Below the pieces are notes generated by a model that worked only from the letters and a program-made list of their open reading frames with translations, was not told the origin of the DNA and searched no databases. From positions 1 to 40,466 of IMG/VR virus record IMGVR_UViG_3300036670_000031: a DNA stretch of 40,466 bases. One strand, 5' to 3'. This DNA comes from a virus. The translations under genes were made by a program, and so were the position numbers. Shown one piece after another: positions 19,952 to 29,090 of the stretch (positions are counted from its first letter, which is position 1; every line of letters begins with the position of its first letter).

Positions 19952-20593
19952 ATGCCAGAAAATACAGATCAAAATACTAAACAAACTCGCCCTAATGAAA
20001 CGGGAGGCTTTCACTTTGAAGGTCACATTAAAATATTTGACCCTGAAACTGGAGAAGTTTTTCAAGATAAGCGAAATGCTATTCATTATGAAAACATGTC
20101 AGTGGCTATGGTACAAAGTTTATCAAACCAAGGGCAAGGAACAGTATATGAAATGTCATTTGGCACAGGCGGAACTACTGTAGATCCTACAGGACTTATT
20201 ACATATCTGACACCTAATACTGTTGGAGTTAACTCTAGTCTTTATAATCAAACATATACAAAAGTAGTTGATCAAAATTCAACTAATAATGTTGATCCTA
20301 TAAGAAATAAAATGGAAGTTCGCCATATTAGCGGTGCTACTTATAGCGATATCATTATTAGTTGTTTGTTAGACTATGGTGAGCCAATTGATCAAGAAGC
20401 ATTTGATAACTCAATTAGTCTAAGCGGAAATTTTGTGTTTGACGAATTAGGACTTAAATCTTACAACCCAGACGGTATCGGAAAATTATTAACTCATGTA
20501 GTTTTTCATCCAGTACAAAAATCTTTAAACAGACTCTTACAAGTTGATTATACAATTCGTGTACAGAGCTTAACCGGCTTTACAGAGGTATAA
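19952..20593 (+). CDS. Virion structural protein of unassigned type
   Basis: The gene encodes 213 residues. An in-frame ATG at 19931 would add seven residues but has no ribosome site. The ATG at 19952 has AAGAG six bases upstream and sits at the conserved 26-base distance from the AATAAATA element, so it is preferred. After a polar leader, the protein has FEGHIKIFDPETGEVFQDKR, a segment with TVYEMSFGTGG, and a C-terminal beta-rich part with NFVFDELGLKS and HVVFHPVQKSLNRLLQVDYT. I do not recognise a named family. Its place after the giant gene and before the fibres is where T4-like genomes carry gp8 to gp10, so a wedge or fibre-attachment part is plausible but unproven. Confidence 0.8.
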   Translation: MPENTDQNTKQTRPNETGGFHFEGHIKIFDPETGEVFQDKRNAIHYENMSVAMVQSLSNQGQGTVYEMSFGTGGTTVDPTGLITYLTPNTVGVNSSLYNQTYTKVVDQNSTNNVDPIRNKMEVRHISGATYSDIIISCLLDYGEPIDQEAFDNSISLSGNFVFDELGLKSYNPDGIGKLLTHVVFHPVQKSLNRLLQVDYTIRVQSLTGFTEV

Positions 20594-20596
20594 TAA

Positions 20597-22744
20597 ATGC
20601 CATATACAGTTAAATTTACCGACAGCGACAATAAAACACCATTAACGGTGTTTGACAATACTTCTAGCACAGACACTAGTTTAACATTTCCAGGCAGGAA
20701 TGTTACCGGGTACGGGCAGATTATTGCAGAAAATTTCCTACACGTATTAGAAAACTTTGCTAGTGCCGACCAACCAATTAATCCAACTGAAGGACAACTT
20801 TGGTATGATAGTGGTAACGGATTTTTACAATTATTTGACGGAACTAATTGGAAAGCAGCTAGTAACATTCAAAAGAGTCCAAATGAACCGAGCGTAGAAA
20901 CTTCTAAAGTTGGAGAACTATGGGTCGATACTACTAATCAGCAGTTACGTATCTATACAGGAACGCGATGGATTTTAGTTGGACCAAGCGAAAGTTCGTT
21001 AGACGGTCTACGATACGGACCTTCTGTGGAATCTATTATTGACTCAGATAACGCAACTAGATCTGTATTAGCATTTTATATCGCTGACATTCCGGTAATT
21101 ATTATTAGTAAAGATAGTTTCACCCCAAAAGTTACTATCTCTGGATACCCGCTAATCAAGAGTGGTATTAATATTAATATACCTGCAACTAGTGAAGAAA
21201 TTACAAGCTTCGAAGGTGGATTCCTACCTAAGTATTATGGGACCTCATTAATTGCTAACGCATTAAAAGTTGATTCAACTTACACTCCTACTGACACTTC
21301 AATTATTTCAGCTAGTAAATTTTTAAGATCAGATATTACTAATACTACTGATTTTGGAATTGTTGTTAAAAACAATTCGGGAGTAACACTTGGACTTGAT
21401 GGAAACTTTAATATCTCAACTAGCGCCACTTCTGCTCGAATTTATAATTCAGCCGCAGGTAGTTCTGTAGATTTGCAAGTTAACCGAAACGGTGTACCTA
21501 CTACAATTTTGCGTGTGCTTGATAATAAGATAGGCATCAACAAAGCAGTTCCTGAAGAAGCATTAGATGTTGATGGAAACATTACACTAAACGGAAATTT
21601 AATAGTAACAAACGCAACCGCTAGCACTAACTTTGGCAACGGCAGCATCCGCACACTAGGCGGATTAGCAGTTACTAAAAACGTATTAATTGGAGAAGGT
21701 CTAAACGTTACCGGGACTACTCAACTTAATGACTTGCAACCTGCAACTACTGATACCTATGATAACGGAACATCACTAAAACGCTGGAACACTGTAAGAG
21801 CAAAAACCGTTATTGCAGACACTATCCGAGGTGTATTAGACGGCAACATTAGTGGAGATGCAAACAGAGCTATTAGTTTAAAAAATGTAACTACCTTTCA
21901 GTTAACTGGAGACGTAGTATCTCCGGCTATCCAGTTCGATGGACAAGTTGGCAGTTATACTAAAACATTTGCTACTTCACTAACTGCAAATATTATTTCA
22001 GCAAAAAGTAATCCTTTTCCTAACGTATCTAAGAAAACAGATTTTATATTAACCTACAGAGAATCTGAAGCAGCTAGTGTATCAAGTGGATTATTAAAAC
22101 AAACTAGAGATACGTTTGTAGGCGATTTAGGTATACCAATTGGTGCTATCCTTCCGTATGCAGGAGGGTCTGTACCTTATGGATTCTTATTTTGTGATGG
22201 CAGCGAAATTGAACGCATTAAATATCCTGAACTATTCGACATTATTTCTACAACATACAATGGTACAGCAGCTCTCAGTGGCGTAAATACATATAGATTG
22301 CCAGACTTACGAGGACGATTTCCGTTAGGTAGAGACAATATGGATAATGCTGGTACAGTTCCTAACAGTATCGGCGGGTATGTTGACGCAGGCGGTGGAA
22401 CCGCTAGTCGGGTTCCAGACACTAAAGCACAGCAGTTAGGTGCCGATGCTGGTGCAAGTTCAGTGACATTATCCTTAGGAAATCTTCCAGATCACGAACA
22501 CAGTTTACAAAATGCAGGCACACAGTATTCTGCAATCCGAGTTGATACCGCAATTAATCCACCTGCAACAACTGGGTTTGGCCCAACAGCACCTGGACAA
22601 GCACAGTTCCTAAATACTTCTGGACCTATTAAGAAGCCAAGTTCCGATTTTACATTTAGTACAGCAGTTGGTATAATGAATCCGTATCAAACATTAAATT
22701 ACATTATTAGATCAGGTCCTCCTGCATTTACTACGGCGGTATAA
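20597..22744 (+). CDS. Tail fibre protein 1 with C-terminal tail-collar domain
   Basis: The first of four related fibre genes. Residues 1-~200 are the shared adaptor: RNVTGYGQIIAENFLHVLEN, two W-containing repeats (GQLWYDSGNGFLQLFDGTNW and GELWVDTTNQQLRIYTGTRW), then ISKDSFTPKVTISGYPL. The middle (~250-510) is beta-rich, with short fibre repeats such as VDGNITLNGNLIV and DTYDNGTSLKRWNTVRAKTV. From ~512 to the end is a phage tail-collar domain: IPIGAILPYAGGSVPYGFLF, then YRLPDLRGRFPLGRDN, NLPDHEHSL and a final NPYQTLNYIIR. Such domains end short tail fibres of the gp12 type and many receptor-binding fibres. Only 3 bases separate it from the gene before, with a GAGG ribosome site inside that gene's end. 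The receptor is unknown. Confidence 0.9.
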   Translation: MPYTVKFTDSDNKTPLTVFDNTSSTDTSLTFPGRNVTGYGQIIAENFLHVLENFASADQPINPTEGQLWYDSGNGFLQLFDGTNWKAASNIQKSPNEPSVETSKVGELWVDTTNQQLRIYTGTRWILVGPSESSLDGLRYGPSVESIIDSDNATRSVLAFYIADIPVIIISKDSFTPKVTISGYPLIKSGININIPATSEEITSFEGGFLPKYYGTSLIANALKVDSTYTPTDTSIISASKFLRSDITNTTDFGIVVKNNSGVTLGLDGNFNISTSATSARIYNSAAGSSVDLQVNRNGVPTTILRVLDNKIGINKAVPEEALDVDGNITLNGNLIVTNATASTNFGNGSIRTLGGLAVTKNVLIGEGLNVTGTTQLNDLQPATTDTYDNGTSLKRWNTVRAKTVIADTIRGVLDGNISGDANRAISLKNVTTFQLTGDVVSPAIQFDGQVGSYTKTFATSLTANIISAKSNPFPNVSKKTDFILTYRESEAASVSSGLLKQTRDTFVGDLGIPIGAILPYAGGSVPYGFLFCDGSEIERIKYPELFDIISTTYNGTAALSGVNTYRLPDLRGRFPLGRDNMDNAGTVPNSIGGYVDAGGGTASRVPDTKAQQLGADAGASSVTLSLGNLPDHEHSLQNAGTQYSAIRVDTAINPPATTGFGPTAPGQAQFLNTSGPIKKPSSDFTFSTAVGIMNPYQTLNYIIRSGPPAFTTAV

Positions 22745-22757
22745 TTAGGTAGAAAAT

Positions 22758-24587
22758 ATGGCATATCAAGTTAACAAAACAGACGGCACTATTGTTGCTA
22801 CAGTAGCAGATGGACAAATAGATACTCTATCAACAGATATAACTCTTATCGGTAAAAACTATAGCGGATTTGGAGAAGCTCTTAACGAAAACTTTATTAA
22901 ACTTCTCGAACATTTTTCAAGTACTGCTAGTCCGGTGCACCCTATTACCGGGCAACTGTGGTTTGATACGGCAGAAAATAAATTAAAAGTTTATAATGGT
23001 ACTACATTTATACCAGTTAGTTCTGCTACAATTGCAAGCACACAACCCGGTACATTAGGAATTGGCGATCTTTGGTTTAGTAGTACAGATGCTCAATTAT
23101 ATTTCTTTGATGGAACGACACCAATTTTATTAGGACCGGCTTATTCTGCTAGTCAATCGTTGAGTGGATTAAAAGTTGATAGTATTTTAGACACGTTAAA
23201 CCAAACTCGTGTTATCACAAGTTTATATAATAACGGAATTTTATTAGGCATATTTGCTAAAGATGCATTTACTCCAAAAAATGCAATTATTGGATTTAGT
23301 GGAAACATCAGTCCAGGATTTAATGCTGGCAGCTTATCGGGATTAAAGTTTAATGTTACTGCAACTAATTCAGATAGTTTAGGTGGCGTGCCGTCTACTA
23401 CCTATGTAAGAACAGATACTAACAATCAATTAAACGGTTCTCTAACTATTCAAGACGATCTTGGAGTTGTTATTGGATTAGCTAACGAGCTTATTTTACA
23501 AGTATCCAACGGAAACGTATTAATCGCAAATTCTTCATCAAACAAAAATATAACATTTCAAGTTAATAAAGATGATACAACTTCAGATGCAGCCATAGTA
23601 ATATCATCATCGACTAGGGTTATTAACTTATATGAAGGCGCTACTGATAGTCAAGTCAATGTTGGCGGAAATTTAACAATTGCTGGAAACTTTACAGTTG
23701 AAGGAACAACAACTACAGTTAACTCTACAACATTAACAGTTGATGATAAAAATATTGAATTAGCAGCATCTAACAGTCCATCTAACGCTAATGCTGACGG
23801 AGGTGGAATCACACTAAAAGGTACTACTGATCACACCTTAACTTGGACTGATGCATCTCGTGCATGGAACAGTTCCGAACACATAAATTTAGTTACATCA
23901 GATTCAGTTCCCGCTCCGGAATACAAAATTAATGGTGTAACAGTACTTAATACTGATACAGTTTTTGTAACAAACTTTCCTAACGTTAATCAGCTTGGTA
24001 CGCAATTATCAATTACTGTTGGACCGTATCCGTTAGGAGTTGCTGACCCGCAACTGCTGTTAGAAAATAATAGGATATCAACAGTACCTTCTGATCTTAA
24101 TCTTGAGTTAGCACCAGACGGCGTAGGTAATGTTGCGTTAATTGGTGATCCTAGAATTATTGGTCTAGCTGATCCTGTTGATCAGCAAGACGCTGCTACA
24201 AAAGAATATGTTGATAATACTATAGAACTACGAAACTTATTGTTCAGCATGGACTTATCAGACGGTAAGCCAAATAGTTACATTATTACCAACATTTTAA
24301 ATAATCTTGCCCCGACTGCCTATTACAGAGTAGGAACAATTGCAAGAATTTTATGTACTACGCTAACTAACAACACTGTGTCATTAGATTTAAATACATT
24401 GTTAGCAGCAGGTAAATCGACAGCAACTTTTAATACCCCGACAGGAACTGCACCGGCAGTAACAAATTATTCAATCGGTACGGCTACGGTGCCATCGCCG
24501 TCGATCACTACAACAAGAATTATTAAACAATTTTATTTGGGAGTAGGCGGTTGGGTATGGGTATCCGACACGATCCTTCCACCGTAA
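22758..24587 (+). CDS. Tail fibre protein 2
   Basis: This 609-residue fibre paralogue carries the adaptor in residues 1-~200: KNYSGFGEALNENFIKLLEH, GQLWFDT at 65-71, a second GDLWFSS repeat near 102, and AKDAFTPKNAIIGFSG. Residues ~300-375 contain GNFTVEGTTTTVNSTTLTVD and NADGGGITLKGTTDHTLTW, a module common in marine phage fibres. Near 480 is a DAATKEYVDNTIELRN helix of the type that starts a trimeric neck. The C-terminal ~110 residues are a beta-rich tip ending in GVGGWVWVSDTILPP, which differs from the other three fibres. Its first bases (ATGGCATATCAAGT) are shared with fibre 4, indicating relatively recent duplication or exchange. Receptor-binding function is inferred. Confidence 0.87.
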   Translation: MAYQVNKTDGTIVATVADGQIDTLSTDITLIGKNYSGFGEALNENFIKLLEHFSSTASPVHPITGQLWFDTAENKLKVYNGTTFIPVSSATIASTQPGTLGIGDLWFSSTDAQLYFFDGTTPILLGPAYSASQSLSGLKVDSILDTLNQTRVITSLYNNGILLGIFAKDAFTPKNAIIGFSGNISPGFNAGSLSGLKFNVTATNSDSLGGVPSTTYVRTDTNNQLNGSLTIQDDLGVVIGLANELILQVSNGNVLIANSSSNKNITFQVNKDDTTSDAAIVISSSTRVINLYEGATDSQVNVGGNLTIAGNFTVEGTTTTVNSTTLTVDDKNIELAASNSPSNANADGGGITLKGTTDHTLTWTDASRAWNSSEHINLVTSDSVPAPEYKINGVTVLNTDTVFVTNFPNVNQLGTQLSITVGPYPLGVADPQLLLENNRISTVPSDLNLELAPDGVGNVALIGDPRIIGLADPVDQQDAATKEYVDNTIELRNLLFSMDLSDGKPNSYIITNILNNLAPTAYYRVGTIARILCTTLTNNTVSLDLNTLLAAGKSTATFNTPTGTAPAVTNYSIGTATVPSPSITTTRIIKQFYLGVGGWVWVSDTILPP

Positions 24588-24608
24588 TGAGAACCAGGAG
24601 CGCCTTAG

Positions 24609-26915
24609 ATGTCGTATATAATTAATAAATTTAGTGGACCGCAGTTAGTTGTCCTTGAAGACGGGACAATTGATACGTCTACTAGCATTGGGTTGGTTGG
24701 CAGAAATTATGTTGGCTATGGAGAAACTCAGAATGAAAATTTTGTATTCTTATTAGAAAACTTTTCTAATGATTCGGCGCCATCGAGGCCGATCCAAGGG
24801 CAAACGTGGTTTAACTCTACCAACAGTTTACTATACGTGTATAACGGAACTGCATGGGCTGTAGTCGGCGCAGCAATATTATCAGCTACTGCGCCAGAAC
24901 AGCCAGCTAACGGTGCATTGTGGTTAGACAGCGATATCAATACATTAAACATCTGGAATGGTACTGCATGGGAATTTATCGGACCCGAAGTTGCTGAAGG
25001 ATTTGACACTACTCGAGCAAAGTCTACTACTGTATTAGGTATTGATGGTAATCGGCATCCCGTCATACTATTGACTATTGACGGCACAGTAACAGCTATC
25101 TGTTCTACAAGTGCATTTACAATTTCACTATCTGAAACAATTGAAGGATTTTTAGATGTAGTAGCAGGCATTACAATGTCAACACTTCGAACATTTAAAG
25201 GCGATATTATAGGCAATGCTTCTAGTGCAAGTCAATTAGAAGAATTAAGAACAATTAACGGTATAGGATTCAACGGCACATCTGACATTATAGTGCAGGC
25301 CAGCACCTCTAATAATTTAATTAGAGGTGATTATTTAACTGGTTCTAATTTTAACGGATCTATGCCGATTACATGGAGCGTTGATGCAAGCTCTGCAAAT
25401 GTTATTGGAAAAGTTGTAGCAAGAAATAGCCAAGGCGGATTTGCTGCTGGGACTATCACTGCTGACCTAGTTGGCAACGTTGTGGGTAATGTGACTGCAA
25501 CTACTGGAACTAGCGTATTTGATATAATACAAGCTACTCAAATTATTGGACCGGTATTAAGAGGAAATTCGTCTTCAGCAACAAGGTTACAGACAGGCAG
25601 GAATATTAACGGAACTTATTTTGACGGATCTTCAGATGTTACAGTTACCGCTGCCGCAGGCACATTGACCGGCACAACATTAAATGGTGCAGTAACTACA
25701 TCAAGTCTTACTAGTGTTGGAATTTTAACATCTCTTAAAACCGCAGCAACCGGAGTTGAAGTTGATAGTAGTATTAAAATGTTTACCGACACAGGCGGAA
25801 TTCCTACGATTAGAGGATTGGCAAGTAATAAACAAATTAAATTTGACATAGTAGATACCCGTCAAGGAAATATCACAGACATTAGGTTTATTCCATCTGC
25901 TGATTCTCTAGCGTTAGGCGGCCAAGATAGTCCGGCTCTTATACCTACTACTGGAACTATTACTAATTTAGGACACCCTACTGCTGTTTGGAATCAAGTG
26001 TATGCTAGCAACCTAGTTGGAAATGCAGATACTGCAACCTTAGCAGCTACTGCAACAAACATAGCAGCCGGCGCAGCAGGATCTATCCCTTACCAGACAG
26101 CAGCTAGCACAACAAATTTATTGCCTGTCGGGATAGCTGGAACAGTGTTAACTGCCGGTGCAGCAGGTACATTATCTTGGCTAGCAATTGGTCAAGAGGC
26201 TCTATCAAGTGGAACACATTTAAGTTTTATTAACACAGTGAGCGGTTCGCCAGTATTGTCCTACAGTCTATCAACTCCGACAACGCTGTCAATTGATGCA
26301 ACATCGTCTAATACTGCCGGTACAGTAGTTGCTAGAGATAGCAGTGGTAATTTTAGTGCAGGTACTATAACTGCTACAGTGTCTGGTAATGTTACTGGTA
26401 ACGTAACTGGAAATTCAACTACTGCAACTCAACTGCAAACAGCAAGAACAATCAACGGTACGCTGTTTAACGGTACATCGAATATTACTATCTCGGCTCC
26501 AGACACTACAAAAGTTCCGTTAGCAGGCGGCGCAATGACTGGGTATTTAACTTTGGTTGGAACTCCAGTAGCCACTAACCATGCTGCTACAAAAGCATAT
26601 GTTGACAGCAGGATACCACAGTATCAAATTATTTCAGGTTCCTCTTTTAGTACCTCAGGGTTTACTAATCAAGTTGGATCGTTCAATGATGGTGCTAACT
26701 ACTTTGATTTATATCCACCGAGTGGAAAAACAATGGCTAATCTAGTGGCATTTATACCATCAATCCGCATGATTCACTTTGCAGGCGGCGTGAACGGAGA
26801 CGACAGTTTACGATGCACATACTCATACCTTAGCGATAGAGTTCGAGTTTATGTACAAAATACAGAACAGCGATCTACACCAGCAGCAAACTACCTAGTA
26901 ATTTGGAGTCAATAA
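24609..26915 (+). CDS. Tail fibre protein 3
   Basis: This 768-residue fibre has the shared adaptor at 1-~200 (RNYVGYGETQNENFVFLLEN, GQTWFNSTNSLLYVYNGTAW, GALWLDSDINTLNIWNGTAW). It has the most shaft repeats: units like TQLQTARTINGTLFNGTSN recur near residues 201, 317 and 601, with Gly-Asn-rich turns such as GNVTGNVTGNS. Near 640-665 GGAMTGYLTL and NHAATKAYVDSR mark the end of the shaft. The last ~100 residues (NYFDLYPPSGKTMANLVAFI, VNGDDSLRCTY, VRVYVQNTEQRSTPAANYLV) form a conserved tip that I recognise from marine T4-like phage fibres. AGGAG lies 8 bases before the start. The tip is probably the receptor-contacting part. Confidence 0.9.
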   Translation: MSYIINKFSGPQLVVLEDGTIDTSTSIGLVGRNYVGYGETQNENFVFLLENFSNDSAPSRPIQGQTWFNSTNSLLYVYNGTAWAVVGAAILSATAPEQPANGALWLDSDINTLNIWNGTAWEFIGPEVAEGFDTTRAKSTTVLGIDGNRHPVILLTIDGTVTAICSTSAFTISLSETIEGFLDVVAGITMSTLRTFKGDIIGNASSASQLEELRTINGIGFNGTSDIIVQASTSNNLIRGDYLTGSNFNGSMPITWSVDASSANVIGKVVARNSQGGFAAGTITADLVGNVVGNVTATTGTSVFDIIQATQIIGPVLRGNSSSATRLQTGRNINGTYFDGSSDVTVTAAAGTLTGTTLNGAVTTSSLTSVGILTSLKTAATGVEVDSSIKMFTDTGGIPTIRGLASNKQIKFDIVDTRQGNITDIRFIPSADSLALGGQDSPALIPTTGTITNLGHPTAVWNQVYASNLVGNADTATLAATATNIAAGAAGSIPYQTAASTTNLLPVGIAGTVLTAGAAGTLSWLAIGQEALSSGTHLSFINTVSGSPVLSYSLSTPTTLSIDATSSNTAGTVVARDSSGNFSAGTITATVSGNVTGNVTGNSTTATQLQTARTINGTLFNGTSNITISAPDTTKVPLAGGAMTGYLTLVGTPVATNHAATKAYVDSRIPQYQIISGSSFSTSGFTNQVGSFNDGANYFDLYPPSGKTMANLVAFIPSIRMIHFAGGVNGDDSLRCTYSYLSDRVRVYVQNTEQRSTPAANYLVIWSQ

Positions 26916-26916
26916 T

Positions 26917-27273
26917 ATGTATTATGTATGTATAGAGAACGCAGCAGTAACAAGTATTATGTCCTACGAGCCAGCAGTACCGAGCACAGTCAGTATTACC
27001 TTAATTACTGACGAGCAGTATGCTCAAATAATGTCACAAACACACTATTTTAATGTTGAGTCGGCTAATGTATTATCTGTTTCTGCAGAAGTAATTACGC
27101 AAAAAGAAATAGAGATTACAAACGGTCAAGAAAGAGAATTCCTTAATAGTACAGACTGGAAAGTGTTGCGCCATATTAGACAAAAAGCACTAGGTATTAC
27201 AACTAGTTTAACAGAAGAACAATACTTAACACTAGAGTCACAACGAGAAACAGCAGCCAGCAGAATCGTTTAA
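26917..27273 (+). CDS. Small fibre-assembly-like protein
   Basis: 118 residues, starting one base after fibre 3 stops. The N-terminal half is short strands (MYYVCIENAAVTSIMSYEPA). The C-terminal half is helical, with REFLNSTDWKVLRHIRQKAL and then TSLTEEQYLTLESQRETAAS. This Leu-x-x-x-Asp-Trp-x-Val-x-Arg helix followed by a Tyr-x-x-L-x-x-x-R helix is the hallmark ending of many phage tail-fibre assembly proteins, and its place directly after a fibre gene supports that role. It probably helps fold or trimerise fibre 3. A minor virion component is the alternative. Confidence 0.75.
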   Translation: MYYVCIENAAVTSIMSYEPAVPSTVSITLITDEQYAQIMSQTHYFNVESANVLSVSAEVITQKEIEITNGQEREFLNSTDWKVLRHIRQKALGITTSLTEEQYLTLESQRETAASRIV

Positions 27274-27282
27274 TTGGCTTCG

Positions 27283-27290
27283 AATAAATA
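27283..27290 (+). promoter_or_regulatory. Late-promoter-like element AATAAATA
   Basis: This AATAAATA lies in the 43-base gap before fibre 4 and ends 26 bases before its ATG at 27317. The same element at the same distance precedes the genes at 19952 and 31036. A GGGA, possibly the ribosome site, lies at 27303-27306. Confidence 0.55.
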
Positions 27291-27316
27291 CAACTACACT
27301 TTGGGACTATTGAATC

Positions 27317-29089
27317 ATGGCATATCAAGTAAATAATTTTAACGGAACGTTTTTAACATCTGTAGCAGACGGAACCATCGATTCCACTACAGATTTACGT
27401 TTCGTTGGTAAGAACTACGCAGGTTACGGCGAAGTGCAAAATGAAAACTATCTACATTTAATGGAGCATTTTGCTAATACTACTCAACCTCCTAAAGCAG
27501 TTACCGGTCAAATTTGGTACGATAGTGCAAACAAAAAATTAAAGTTTTATAATGAGACAGATGCAAAGTGGAAAGTTGCCGGCGGCGCCGAAGTAGCAGC
27601 TACTGCACCTAGCGGATTAGCAATAGGTGAATTTTGGTGGGATAGCTCTGCTAAACAGTTGTATGCATATACCGGAACCGACTTTATACTAGTTGGTCCA
27701 GCAGCTAGTCCAGATTTAGGTACAAGTTCAGTAATTGCCCAAGTAGTTAAAGATACGTTAAACACTAGTCATACTATTCTTAAATTTATCGCCGGCGGCA
27801 CGACAACCAAAACTATAGCAATTGTAAGCCAAGACGAATTTACGCTTAACAGCGGAGTGAATCCTATTACTGGATTTACAGTAATCAAGAAAGGTATTAC
27901 ATTAATTAATACAAATAGCTCCGGAGTAGGGTCAAGCGATGAATTAGTATGGGGAACAGCATCTAACTCTTTAAGATTAGGGGGAGTGTTGGCAACCCAG
28001 TTCTTACAACGCGGCGAAAATTCGTTTACGTCTGGAGTTAGTTTTGCAACTGACGCTGGAATAACTATCGGTGTAGATAGCGACATACGCCTTTGGATTG
28101 ATCCAACCGCAGGTGCTCTTATTGAAAATCAAATTGGCGAAACAATTACTGTACGGATCACGAACCCAATCGGGTCAATTTCTAAAGATGTTGCAGTGTT
28201 TAGCGACACTGGTATAACGCCGTCACAGACTAGCACATACGATCTAGGAACTACTAGTTCAATATGGCGTAACATATATGCAACTACAGTAACAGCTAAC
28301 TTAGTTGGTAACATTACTGGAAATTCCACTGGAAATCATATTGGCAATCTAATAGCAACTGATTCTACAGTGATGATTAATGGTAGCTCAAAAGAAATTG
28401 GCTATGCTGGTGCAATACTCAGAGGAACATTATTTGGAAACGTGCAAGGAAACTTAACTGGTAACTCAGACAATGCTAGCAAGTTAGGAGAGAACAGCCC
28501 ATCAGTAACATTGCCTAGTACCGCTGATAAAAGTTCAATTCCTGTTAGAAGTACAGACGGTGATATCACAGCTAGAAAATTTATAGGAACATCAAACAGT
28601 GCTGACCAACTATTAGTTGGAGCAATATATCGATCTTCTTCTACATCAGCTGATATCAATACTATTGCAGTTAGAGATAGTGCAGGCGATATTTATGGAT
28701 CGATATTTCAAGGAACAGCAGCAGCAGCTAGGTACGCTGACTTGGCAGAAAAATATTTACCAGATGCAGAATATGCTCCTGGCACTGTTATGTGCATTGG
28801 CGGTAACGCAGAAGTTACTGCTAGCATGTTAGGTAACCGTGCTATTGGAGTAATTAGTACCAATCCTGCCTATATGATGAACAAAGATCTAGAAGGCGGT
28901 GTGTATGTTGCACTTAAAGGGCGTGTTCCTTGTAAAGTAGTTGGTTGTATTAAGAAAGGTGACGAGCTAGTAGCATCAAATGATGGATGTGCTATAATAG
29001 CAGCGCCACATGCAAGCGGAGTATTTGCTGTTGCACTAGAAAGCAGTGATGACGAAGGTGCAAAAGTAATCGAAGTATTGGTACTATAA
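27317..29089 (+). CDS. Tail fibre protein 4
   Basis: This 590-residue fibre has the shared adaptor at 1-~190 (KNYAGYGEVQNENYLHLMEH, GQIWYDSANKKLKFYNET, GEFWWDSSAKQLYAYTGTDF, SQDEFTLNSGVNPITGFT). The shaft contains STYDLGTTSSIWRNIYATTV and Gly-Asn repeats (GNITGNSTGNHIGN), echoing fibres 1 and 3. Residues ~473-590 (YADLAEKYLPDAEYAPGTVM, GVISTNPAYMMN, VALKGRVPCKVVGCIKKGD) form a C-terminal domain common in marine phage structural proteins. It is reminiscent of the autocleaving G2-type fibre-end domains, but I cannot point to a catalytic pair, so no cleavage is claimed. It has its own late-promoter-like element, separate from fibres 1-3. Confidence 0.88.
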   Translation: MAYQVNNFNGTFLTSVADGTIDSTTDLRFVGKNYAGYGEVQNENYLHLMEHFANTTQPPKAVTGQIWYDSANKKLKFYNETDAKWKVAGGAEVAATAPSGLAIGEFWWDSSAKQLYAYTGTDFILVGPAASPDLGTSSVIAQVVKDTLNTSHTILKFIAGGTTTKTIAIVSQDEFTLNSGVNPITGFTVIKKGITLINTNSSGVGSSDELVWGTASNSLRLGGVLATQFLQRGENSFTSGVSFATDAGITIGVDSDIRLWIDPTAGALIENQIGETITVRITNPIGSISKDVAVFSDTGITPSQTSTYDLGTTSSIWRNIYATTVTANLVGNITGNSTGNHIGNLIATDSTVMINGSSKEIGYAGAILRGTLFGNVQGNLTGNSDNASKLGENSPSVTLPSTADKSSIPVRSTDGDITARKFIGTSNSADQLLVGAIYRSSSTSADINTIAVRDSAGDIYGSIFQGTAAAARYADLAEKYLPDAEYAPGTVMCIGGNAEVTASMLGNRAIGVISTNPAYMMNKDLEGGVYVALKGRVPCKVVGCIKKGDELVASNDGCAIIAAPHASGVFAVALESSDDEGAKVIEVLVL

Positions 29090-29090
29090 T

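Noticed and set aside
24168-24186. Small stem (GCTGATC with GATCAGC, 5-base loop) in fibre 2
   Set aside because: Seven base pairs inside a coding region with no T-run and no nearby gene end; likely chance.
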